The position numbers were made by a program, and so were the translations under genes. The notes under the pieces were generated by a model. It did not search any database, was not told where the DNA came from, and was given only the letters and a program-made list of their open reading frames with translations. 48,408 nucleotides of DNA from an uncultured Bacteroidia bacterium (GTDB lineage: Bacteria; Bacteroidota; Bacteroidia; Bacteroidales; UBA932), in contig CADANY010000019.1 in NCBI GenBank assembly GCA_902789395.1, positions 1 through 48,408 on the forward strand, written 5' to 3'. Each line of letters begins with the position of its first letter. Position 1 is the stretch's first letter. Positions 41,568 through 48,408 of this stretch are shown piece by piece.

Positions 41568-44500
41568 TTAGAAAGTAAGGTTGAGACCGAAGGAATAGAC
41601 TGTCGGAGAAGGATAACGTCCGTTGTCCAGACCCATGACATTGACAGAGGCCGTGCTGACACCGATTTCGGGGTCGTATCCGGTATACTTGGTCAAGGTG
41701 TAAAGGTTCTGGATATTGATGTAGGCGCGGACATTGTCGATCTTGACTTTCTGGAGAAGCGCTTTCGGGAAGGTATATCCGAGCGTGATGTTCTTCAGGC
41801 GGATATACGAACCGTCTTCGATATAACGGTCACTGAGCCGGTCGTTGTCGTTCGGGTCGCCGGTCGTAGCACGCGGAAGCTTGGCTCCCGGGTTGGAGAT
41901 ACGGACATTGGTGATGTCGTCGTACCAGTTCCAGATACCGTCGGTTCCGTCGTAGGTCTTTTCCGGGTCGATTGCTTCGAGTTTGGTCCGGTTGAGGACG
42001 CTGGAAGGCTGGTTGGCCCAGGCGGACTTCATGTTGCCCGTGTTCATATTCAGATAGTTGAGGACCTTGTTCCCGTAGGAGCCGCTGATGAAGATATTGA
42101 GATCAACATTTTTGTAGCGGAAGGTATTGGTCCATCCGAAAGTGAACTTCGGCATCGGAGAGCCGATATTGGTGCGGTCCGCTTCCGTAATCTTGCCGTC
42201 ACCGTTGAGGTCTTTGAACTTAATGTCGCCGATCCAGGGAGTCGTGTACTGGCTGAAGGAAACGCCATCCTCCGGATAGTGCTCCGTCTTCGGTGAGTTC
42301 TTCAGGTCCTCAAGGGAGGTATAGACGCCGTCCGTCTGGTAGCCGTAGAAACTGAAAAGCGGTTCGCCGATCTTGGATTCGCTGACGATATCGTTCCACT
42401 GTCCATAACCGACGATGGCTGCCGATGCAGTGCCCGAAAGGGCAAGCAACTTGTTCCGGTTGAGGGACAGCTGTCCTTCTGTCGTCCACTCGAAGTCGCT
42501 GGTCGTGACCGGGTGGATGGTCAGCGTGAACTCCCAGCCGGTATTCTGGATCGAACCATAGTTGCCGTAAGGAGCGGCCATGGCTGAGGAGCCGTTGCCC
42601 GAGGTGCCCATGTAGGTCGGCATCTGGAGCGGCATCAGCATGTCGTTGGACCGTTTGTCATACCATTCGGCGACGAAGTTGGCCTTACCGTGCCAGAGGG
42701 AGAGGTCGAGACCGAGATTGAGCTGCTGCTGTTTCTCCCACATGACGTAGAGGTTCGGGATGTTGGCCATACGGTAGCCGGTTCCCAGTCCGGTCGCGAC
42801 TTTCGTCATCGATGCTCCCCAGCGGTATCCGCCGATGTTGGAGTTACCGGTCTGGCCCCAGCCGATACGGAGCTTGCCGTCTGTGATGACGTCCTTCAGT
42901 CCGGCAGGGAAGAACGGCTCGTTGGAGAATCTCCAGGCAAGTGCGAAAGAATGGAACGGAGCCCAGCGCTTGTTCGGACCGAAGTTGGATGATCCGTCAT
43001 AGCGGAAGGTATAGGTTCCAATGTACCGGTCGTCATAATTATAGGTTTCGCGCGTAAAGAACGAAGCCATGGCGGAGCTGCCGTAACCGTAGCCGATCGT
43101 CGGAGTTCCGGTTCCGAGATTCGGGTTGTGGACCTCGTTGGACGGGAGGGCCGTGTTGTAGACCGACATGTAATTGTACGTGCTTTCCCACATTTCCTGT
43201 CCGACCATGGCGGTGAGGCTGTGTTTTCCGAAGGTGTTGTTGTAGGTCAGGTAGTTCTTGAGCTGCCAGAACAGGGAGCTGTTCTTCTGGGCACGCATCT
43301 CATTGGCTGCGCGCTGGTAGCCGCCGAGGTTCACGGTCGGGTTGAAGGTCTGTGCAGCGGAAGCGCTGATGTCATAACCGAGTTCGGCATGCCAGACAAG
43401 GTTCTTCATCAGGGTGATATCCGAGAAGATATTGCCCTGGAGTTTCTGGCGCTGGAGGAGAATCTCTTCGAGCATGGCCATGGCGACCGGGTTGACGATG
43501 GAATACCGGTCCATCGAAATGCTGTAATAGTTGCCGTCCTGATCGTAGATCGGAGCGCTCGGGAGGGAGGTAAGGGTGTAGTTGATGATACCCTCGTCGG
43601 AGTCCGCGAGTTTCATGTTCTCGTCGGTGCTCGAATAGGTCGCGCTGAGACCGACTTTCCACCAGTCTTTCAACTTGGCGTCAAGGTTGGCGCGGATGCT
43701 GTACCGGCTGAACTCGGAGCCGATGATGGTACCCTTCTGGTCCATCCAGGATCCCGAGATATAATACTGGACCGTATCGTTACCGCCCTGTGCGCTGATC
43801 TGGTGCTGCTGCTGGGGAGCCGTACGGAAGATGGCATCCTGCCAGTTGGTTCCTTTGCCGAGGATCGAGGGATCGGAATAATAGACATTTTCTCCGACCT
43901 GTCCTACGGAATAGAGGTCATTGTAGTATTCTGCGAACTCGCGGAGGTTCAGAAGGTCGATCCGGCGGGTCTGACGCTGGAGGGCGAACATACCGTCATA
44001 GGTAAACTTTGCATCGCCGCTCTTGCCTCGTTTGGTCGTGATGAGGATGACGCCATTTGCACCCTGGGCACCGTAGATCGCCGTCGCGGAAGCATCCTTG
44101 AGGATTTCCATGCTGACGATGTCGGAGGGGTTGATCGTGGAAAGCGGGGAGATGGTCGATACGGCACCGTTGCCGAGGGCATCGCCGAGACCGAAATCTG
44201 CACCGGACTGTCCGCCGCCCTGCATGATGACGCCGTCAATGACGTACAGAGGTTCCGCATTGGCGTTGATGGTGGCCTGTCCGCGGACGCGGATCGCGGA
44301 AGACGAACCCGGAGCACCGGAAGTAGCCGTAGCCTGGACACCGGCAGCACGTCCCTGGAGGGACTGGTCGATGTTGGTGATGATGGACCCCTTGATGGCG
44401 TCTTCCTTCATAGAAACGGAGGCGCCGGCGAGGTCACTCTTTTTCATCGTACCGTAACCGACGACAACGACTTCATCGAGGAATTCCGTATCTTCCTGGA

Positions 44501-44774
44501 GAGAGATGATGAACTCCCTCTGGGAACCGACCGTGATTTCCTGGGTCGCGTAACCGATGGAGGAGATCACCAGCACGGCATCGGGCTTGACGCTGAGGGT
44601 GAACTGTCCGTCCAGATCGGTCGTAGTGCCATTGGTCGTGCCTTTCTCTACGACACTGACTCCGATGGCAGGGCCTATCTGATCGCTCACGACACCTTTT
44701 ACGGTTACGTTCTGAGCCATCAGGCTGATGCTCGTTACAAGCATCCATAGGCAAGTAAGGATTTTACTTTTCAT
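41568..44774 (-). CDS. SusC/RagA-family TonB-dependent outer-membrane transporter
   Basis: 1068 residues. Signal peptide MKSKILTCLWMLVTSISLMAQ. Carboxypeptidase-regulatory-like domain at about 23-98 (VKGVVSDQIGPAIGVSVVEKGTTNGTTTD). TonB box region DEVVVVGYGTMKKSDLAGA, then a plug domain with DASATAIYGAQGANGVILITTKRG, the RagA/SusC signature. A 22-strand-type barrel follows and ends in GLNLTF. It pairs with the SusD gene downstream and should import glucomannan oligosaccharides using TonB energy. It follows the GH5_7-CE7 gene after 29 bp, with no promoter box seen in the gap. Confidence 0.96.
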   Translation of the reverse strand: MKSKILTCLWMLVTSISLMAQNVTVKGVVSDQIGPAIGVSVVEKGTTNGTTTDLDGQFTLSVKPDAVLVISSIGYATQEITVGSQREFIISLQEDTEFLDEVVVVGYGTMKKSDLAGASVSMKEDAIKGSIITNIDQSLQGRAAGVQATATSGAPGSSSAIRVRGQATINANAEPLYVIDGVIMQGGGQSGADFGLGDALGNGAVSTISPLSTINPSDIVSMEILKDASATAIYGAQGANGVILITTKRGKSGDAKFTYDGMFALQRQTRRIDLLNLREFAEYYNDLYSVGQVGENVYYSDPSILGKGTNWQDAIFRTAPQQQHQISAQGGNDTVQYYISGSWMDQKGTIIGSEFSRYSIRANLDAKLKDWWKVGLSATYSSTDENMKLADSDEGIINYTLTSLPSAPIYDQDGNYYSISMDRYSIVNPVAMAMLEEILLQRQKLQGNIFSDITLMKNLVWHAELGYDISASAAQTFNPTVNLGGYQRAANEMRAQKNSSLFWQLKNYLTYNNTFGKHSLTAMVGQEMWESTYNYMSVYNTALPSNEVHNPNLGTGTPTIGYGYGSSAMASFFTRETYNYDDRYIGTYTFRYDGSSNFGPNKRWAPFHSFALAWRFSNEPFFPAGLKDVITDGKLRIGWGQTGNSNIGGYRWGASMTKVATGLGTGYRMANIPNLYVMWEKQQQLNLGLDLSLWHGKANFVAEWYDKRSNDMLMPLQMPTYMGTSGNGSSAMAAPYGNYGSIQNTGWEFTLTIHPVTTSDFEWTTEGQLSLNRNKLLALSGTASAAIVGYGQWNDIVSESKIGEPLFSFYGYQTDGVYTSLEDLKNSPKTEHYPEDGVSFSQYTTPWIGDIKFKDLNGDGKITEADRTNIGSPMPKFTFGWTNTFRYKNVDLNIFISGSYGNKVLNYLNMNTGNMKSAWANQPSSVLNRTKLEAIDPEKTYDGTDGIWNWYDDITNVRISNPGAKLPRATTGDPNDNDRLSDRYIEDGSYIRLKNITLGYTFPKALLQKVKIDNVRAYINIQNLYTLTKYTGYDPEIGVSTASVNVMGLDNGRYPSPTVYSFGLNLTF

Positions 44775-44803
44775 TTGACCTGAGTTTGTTGTTAATAATA
44801 ATA

Positions 44804-47176
44804 TTAGTATTGATTAAAAAATTCTTCCCGTACCTTGTTCCATTCAGGCTCGGCCCACATGCCGTGGCCGCAGGTGGGAACGCATAGGTATTTTTTCTCG
44901 GATTTGATCTGGTTGTAGGCCGCGAAATTGGTATGCGGCGGGCAGACAGGATCCTGGAGCCCGAACGCCATCAAGACCGGACAGCTGATCCGGCAGGCGA
45001 AGTTTTTCGTGTCGAAATAGGAGAGCATCTCCATGACGGAATCGCGGGAGAGTCCCTCTTCGGCGGCATACTGCAGGATTTCATGGACAGGCCACCATAC
45101 GATCTTTCCGTAATCCGGGAAATCACCCATGAAAGGTACGCTGACAGCAAGGGCCTTAGCGCCTTTCCCGAGACTTGCCACGACGAATGCGAGAGCCCCT
45201 CCCTGACTTTCTCCGGAGATCAGGATCCGCTCCGGATCAGCCTTATCGAGAGCTCGGACAAAGTCGAGAGCCCGGACGGCATCGCAGTAAGCACCTCTAT
45301 AATAAAAAGATTCCCTTGAGGAAAGCCCCCGGTCGATCCAGTAAGCCTTCTCATCCTTAAAGATTCCCTGATCGCGGACGCTGACCAGAAAATCGATCCG
45401 TCCGGGATCGGACGACGGATCCCGGTAGTAGATTTCGGCTCCATATCCCATGTACTCGAGCCGGACCGGATAGCGTCCCTCCTTGACGGGAAGATAGAGG
45501 ATTCCGCCCATGGTGCCTCCGCCGAAGGAAGGGATACGGACATGGTAACAGGTCCGGGACGAATCGGAGTGCTCCGGAACCGGTGTCAGCTGAGGGGCCA
45601 TCGGGATCTTTGCCAGCTCGCCGAGCGTCTCTTCCCAGAAACGGTCAAAGTCCGCGCGGCTGTCCGCGGGACTCTCTATCTTTTCCGGGTTGATTCCGAT
45701 ATTGAAAGTCTGCCTTCCGTCAAGCGTGATCCGATAGAATCCGGGTCCCAGGCTTTCCAGCGGGAAGGATACGGTCGCCACTTTCCCTGCTTCCGGACGG
45801 ACGGTCTCCTTCAGGGAGAGGACGGGTTTCGCCGCCGGGTCCATCATGTCGATATCCCGGACCGCTTGGAAACTGACTTCCGTTACTTCAATGCCGGATA
45901 CTTTCGCATCCAGGGTAAAGGGGCCCTCACCGGTATAGAGCCAGGTTTCGGGGGCAGGCCCGATAACTGTTGCCGCCTTTCGGAGACTATCTGCATAAGC
46001 GGTGATGACGGACACGGTACTGCGGTCGGAAAGGTAGACGCCGTTCAGGCCCTGGGCTTCCTGGAAAGGATCGCCGGCCAGATCATCGCCTTCTTCCCAA
46101 AAGTCGTGGCCGGGAGTCTGTTTCGCCAGGCCGCTCCATGCCCAGAAGTTACATCCGGCCAGGACATCTCCCGTCCGGGCGGAGGAAAGGATACGGGAAA
46201 AGATATATTCATAGTAGATATCCCTCCCGCTTGTCGGTTTGGTATTGTCGAAAACGAATCCATCCCTCGGATAGCCGAATTCTTCGATAACGACCGGTTT
46301 GCCGAGCTTCCGGCCCATTTCAATATGGGCGGTGATGTAGTCGTCCGTCCTGTCGATGGCTTCTTCGAGACCGTCGACGACCCTGTCGGCAGAGATCCAG
46401 CTCCAGTTGTATGGCCAGATATGGACGGTGATGTAATCGATGTCAGGACAGTCGTTCAGACGCTCGCAAAGCTCATAATCGCCGTCGTTGCAGCCGATCC
46501 CGCCCTCGTTTCCGGTGCTGACCAAGTGCCGGTGATCGATGGATTTGATCAGCGATGCCGTCTGCTGGACGTACTTGACGAAAGCATCGACCGTATCCTG
46601 CTCCTTGCTGAATGGACGGGGCTCATTGCAGACCTGCCAGGAGAAGATAGCGTCCGAGTCCTTGTACCGGGTAACGATCCGGCGCACATGATCCTGGAAC
46701 AGTTTTACGGCTTGATCGTTCTTGGCGAATTCCTTCATCCCGTTCATGTAGGCGGTATATCCATCCTTGACAGGATGCGGCTGGGGACCTGCTCCGGCCG
46801 CCTCGAGGTAGGAACGGTATCCATCCGGACTCCATTCCCAGGCATTGTTGAGGAACAGGACTGCCTTCATGTTCCGTTTCTGCATTTCGGAAAGGACGAA
46901 ATCCATTCCCTCCCAGTTCTCATCCGTGGCCAGGATCCGGAGATTATCGATGCCGCGGGCATGGAGGGAGTCCAGTTCGGCGATCAGTCTTTCGGGCTGT
47001 TCTACGGCCAGTCTGGAAGCATACCAGGCATTGGCCCCGATGAAATACTGGGGTTCATCTCCGATGACGAAATGACCTTCCGAGACACGGATATCGGCCT
47101 TTTGCGGCTTGCAGGACATGAGACATGCCAGACCGAAAAGGATACAAAGGGCGGATTTAAAAGCTTTCATGTGCAT
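44804..47176 (-). CDS. Bifunctional GH5_7-type beta-mannanase / CE7 acetyl esterase lipoprotein
   Basis: 790 residues. Lipobox LMSC (Cys22). Residues about 28-405 form a GH5 barrel of mannanase type: YFIGANAWYASRL, acid/base Glu185 in WQVCNEPRPF, HIWPYNWSW and nucleophile Glu299 in VIEEFGYPRDG. A linker sandwich follows (about 410-500). Residues about 505-790 are a CE7-type alpha/beta hydrolase with Ser657 in ISGESQGGA, Asp742 in GLQDPVCPP and His771 in CGHGMW. It would both cut and deacetylate acetylated mannan or glucomannan. First gene of the PUL transcript, behind a full promoter. ATG 47170 is an alternative start. Confidence 0.9.
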   Translation of the reverse strand: MHMKAFKSALCILFGLACLMSCKPQKADIRVSEGHFVIGDEPQYFIGANAWYASRLAVEQPERLIAELDSLHARGIDNLRILATDENWEGMDFVLSEMQKRNMKAVLFLNNAWEWSPDGYRSYLEAAGAGPQPHPVKDGYTAYMNGMKEFAKNDQAVKLFQDHVRRIVTRYKDSDAIFSWQVCNEPRPFSKEQDTVDAFVKYVQQTASLIKSIDHRHLVSTGNEGGIGCNDGDYELCERLNDCPDIDYITVHIWPYNWSWISADRVVDGLEEAIDRTDDYITAHIEMGRKLGKPVVIEEFGYPRDGFVFDNTKPTSGRDIYYEYIFSRILSSARTGDVLAGCNFWAWSGLAKQTPGHDFWEEGDDLAGDPFQEAQGLNGVYLSDRSTVSVITAYADSLRKAATVIGPAPETWLYTGEGPFTLDAKVSGIEVTEVSFQAVRDIDMMDPAAKPVLSLKETVRPEAGKVATVSFPLESLGPGFYRITLDGRQTFNIGINPEKIESPADSRADFDRFWEETLGELAKIPMAPQLTPVPEHSDSSRTCYHVRIPSFGGGTMGGILYLPVKEGRYPVRLEYMGYGAEIYYRDPSSDPGRIDFLVSVRDQGIFKDEKAYWIDRGLSSRESFYYRGAYCDAVRALDFVRALDKADPERILISGESQGGALAFVVASLGKGAKALAVSVPFMGDFPDYGKIVWWPVHEILQYAAEEGLSRDSVMEMLSYFDTKNFACRISCPVLMAFGLQDPVCPPHTNFAAYNQIKSEKKYLCVPTCGHGMWAEPEWNKVREEFFNQY

Positions 47177-47195
47177 ACATTACGCGGTAACGCCG

Positions 47196-47226
47196 CAAAG
47201 TTAGAGACTTACGCGCGTATGGACAA
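47196..47226 (-). promoter_or_regulatory. Promoter of the glucomannan PUL transcript
   Basis: Minus strand: TTG at 47226-47224, a 20 bp spacer, and TAACTTTG at 47203-47196. This is one of the best -33/-7 matches in the window. It lies 19 bp upstream of the GH5_7-CE7 ATG, in the gap after the AraC gene. Confidence 0.7.
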
Positions 47227-47258
47227 ATACGATTTTGTCAAAAATCGCAAACTTTTTG

Positions 47259-48134
47259 CTATACGATAACTTTCTTTTTCCGATAGAGCTGCCGGAAATC
47301 ACGGGGAGACATGCCTCGGCGTGCCTTGAAGATCCGGTTGAAGTTGGAAAGGTTGTTGAACCCGCAGGCATAGCAGATTTCAGAAACGCCTTGTGTTGTA
47401 TCGACAAGGGCCCGGGCTGCATTCCCGAGACGGATATCTGTCAGATAGTCGGAAATGGTGCGCCCGGTCCGCATCTTGAAGAAGCGGCTGAAGGACGAGG
47501 GACTCATATTGGTCATGGCCGCCAGCGTCCCCAGACTGATTTTTTCCTGATAATGGGATGCGACATACTCCTTGACCGTTTCAATCCTTCGGCTCTCGGA
47601 ATTTCTCGGAGCCTTTGCGAAAGAGCTGCTGGCAAGCACTTTCCCTTCGTGGAGAGACAGTTCGTGAAGAATCTCCACACAGAGCATGAACTGTTTGAAA
47701 CTGTCCTCCTCTACCGCAATCGTATCGAGGAGGGAATAGACTTTCATGATCGCCTCGATCGGGAATGCCAGCCCGCGGCCGGCCCTTTCAAACATGCGTT
47801 TGATCGATGCGAACTGGTTCTTGGATAGAAGGTTGCTGTCGAACAATTCAGGAGAGAACTGGATCGTAATCTCCCGGATATCTTTTGAGTGGCAACTGCC
47901 CTGTTCCCAGACATGCTCAAGCCTTTCCCCGGTAACAAGTACCAGTTCATAGTCTCCGATCGTGTCGACGCTGTCTCCGACGATGCGCAGGACCCCTGCG
48001 CCATTGCAGATGAAATTGAGTTCGTATTCCCTGTGGTTGTGCAGGGGATAGGTAAACTTATTCTTGTGCCGCTCTACAATGTAAAAGCAGTCTTTCTCCG
48101 ATAGCTCCGATATTTCAGACAGGACGTTCGACAT
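47259..48134 (-). CDS. AraC-family transcriptional regulator
   Basis: 291 residues. The N-terminal part is a cupin-like sensor domain (FTYPLHNHREYELNFICNGAG, LVLVTGERLEHVW). The C-terminal 100 residues hold two helix-turn-helix units: ISLGTLAAMTNMSPSSFSRFFKMRTGRTISDYL and VSEICYACGFNNLSNFNRIFKARRGMSPRDFR. AraC proteins of this type usually activate sugar-use genes when a sugar binds the cupin. It directly precedes the PUL and is transcribed toward it from its own promoter. It is the obvious candidate regulator in place of the hybrid two-component systems common in mannan PULs. Confidence 0.93.
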   Translation of the reverse strand: MSNVLSEISELSEKDCFYIVERHKNKFTYPLHNHREYELNFICNGAGVLRIVGDSVDTIGDYELVLVTGERLEHVWEQGSCHSKDIREITIQFSPELFDSNLLSKNQFASIKRMFERAGRGLAFPIEAIMKVYSLLDTIAVEEDSFKQFMLCVEILHELSLHEGKVLASSSFAKAPRNSESRRIETVKEYVASHYQEKISLGTLAAMTNMSPSSFSRFFKMRTGRTISDYLTDIRLGNAARALVDTTQGVSEICYACGFNNLSNFNRIFKARRGMSPRDFRQLYRKKKVIV

Positions 48135-48155
48135 AAATGGTTGTTAGTTTGGAAA

Positions 48156-48184
48156 CAAATATATGCATTCTTTTCAAAAATCAA
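48156..48184 (-). promoter_or_regulatory. Promoter of the AraC regulator gene
   Basis: Minus strand: TTG at 48184-48182, an 18 bp spacer and TATATTTG at 48163-48156, 21 bp upstream of the ATG at 48134. Confidence 0.6.
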
Positions 48185-48408
48185 TACTTTTTTGACATAT
48201 TCTTATCCTTTGGATAACAATTCTCACACTCTTTCGCTTCCCGTATCCTTCCGGAAGAAGAATTCATTTTGTACGGTGATGGGTATACCCCGGGCTCCAT
48301 GGTTCGGATCGGGGCGTTGCTGTCGTCCGAGATCTCGACGGCTAACTCAGTCCTTTTACAGTCCTCCTGCGTCGTCCTGTAACGTCCTTCAGACACACGC
48401 CGTCGTCC
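48185..48408. other. Right-edge region without a recognisable gene
   Basis: About 220 bp to the window end. The minus strand stays open from the edge to a TGA at 48181, reading SSGRIREAKECENCYPKD near its end. It has no family resemblance, its stop overlaps the AraC promoter, and composition is not clearly coding. It could be the tail of a gene starting beyond the edge or simply intergenic. Confidence 0.35.

Noticed and set aside
39843..42296. Plus-strand open frame of 817 codons opposite SusD and the end of SusC
   Set aside because: It crosses two well-identified genes on the other strand, and its protein has no recognisable domain.
43128..44750. Plus-strand open frame of 540 codons opposite SusC
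   Set aside because: Antisense shadow of a high-confidence TonB-dependent transporter gene.
44775..44803. Separate SusC promoter in the AT-rich gap
   Set aside because: No TAnnTTTG box on the minus strand; the AT-rich run alone is not enough.
45542..47269. Plus-strand open frame of 575 codons opposite the GH5_7-CE7 gene
   Set aside because: The opposite strand carries catalytic motifs of two enzyme families; this frame has none.

Overview
The window is a piece of a Bacteroidota chromosome, most likely order Bacteroidales. The evidence is paired SusC/SusD outer-membrane proteins, many lipoproteins with Bacteroidota-style signal peptides, BACON domains, a BlaR1-TonB/BlaI pair, a DUF4491 protein, an S46 dipeptidyl-peptidase, and the Bacteroidota promoter -7 box TAnnTTTG in front of almost every first gene of a transcription unit. 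Genus cannot be fixed from the sequence. No tRNA, rRNA, insertion sequence, phage gene or CRISPR array was seen.

Left part (1-6 kb, minus strand): a tight operon of BlaI-type repressor, BlaR1-type sensor protease with a TonB C-terminal domain, TPR protein, and a large outer-membrane beta-barrel receptor that runs off the left edge. A roughly 560 bp non-coding stretch rich in GTTCC repeats and hairpins follows, then two broken genes (a GNAT acetyltransferase with two in-frame stops and a CPBP protease with a frameshift).

Middle part (7.4-23 kb): mostly single housekeeping or accessory genes in divergent and convergent pairs: rhomboid protease, nitroreductase plus aldo/keto reductase, YqeY-like protein, DIP1984-like protein, flavin-binding-fold lipoprotein, lipocalin-like lipoprotein, ZIP metal transporter with an exported FAD oxidoreductase, DPP11-type peptidase, CobW GTPase, GH99-like lipoprotein, an esterase with a C-terminal propeller-like segment, DUF4491, a tandem acid phosphatase and D-aminoacyl-tRNA deacylase.

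Right part (23-48.2 kb): carbohydrate catabolism. A two-gene plus-strand operon (SGNH acetylesterase, GH2) runs head-on into a minus-strand polysaccharide utilization locus of about 20 kb. In transcription order that locus is: AraC regulator (own promoter); GH5_7-CE7 mannanase/acetylesterase fusion, SusC, SusD, SGBP, IPT-repeat binding protein with a duplicated C-terminal module, GH26 with BACON, GH5 with BACON, second GH26, GH130_1 mannosylglucose phosphorylase, GPH-family sugar transporter, GH94 cellobiose phosphorylase. The reading is a complete route for acetylated beta-glucomannan. Surface enzymes cut and deacetylate the chain and SusCD imports oligosaccharides. GH26 enzymes trim them to disaccharides and the MFS protein moves these to the cytoplasm. 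GH130 then phosphorolyses Man-Glc and GH94 phosphorolyses Glc-Glc. The mannobiose 2-epimerase that usually accompanies GH130_1 is not in the window, and neither is an alpha-galactosidase. Together with GH94 this points to glucomannan rather than galactomannan.
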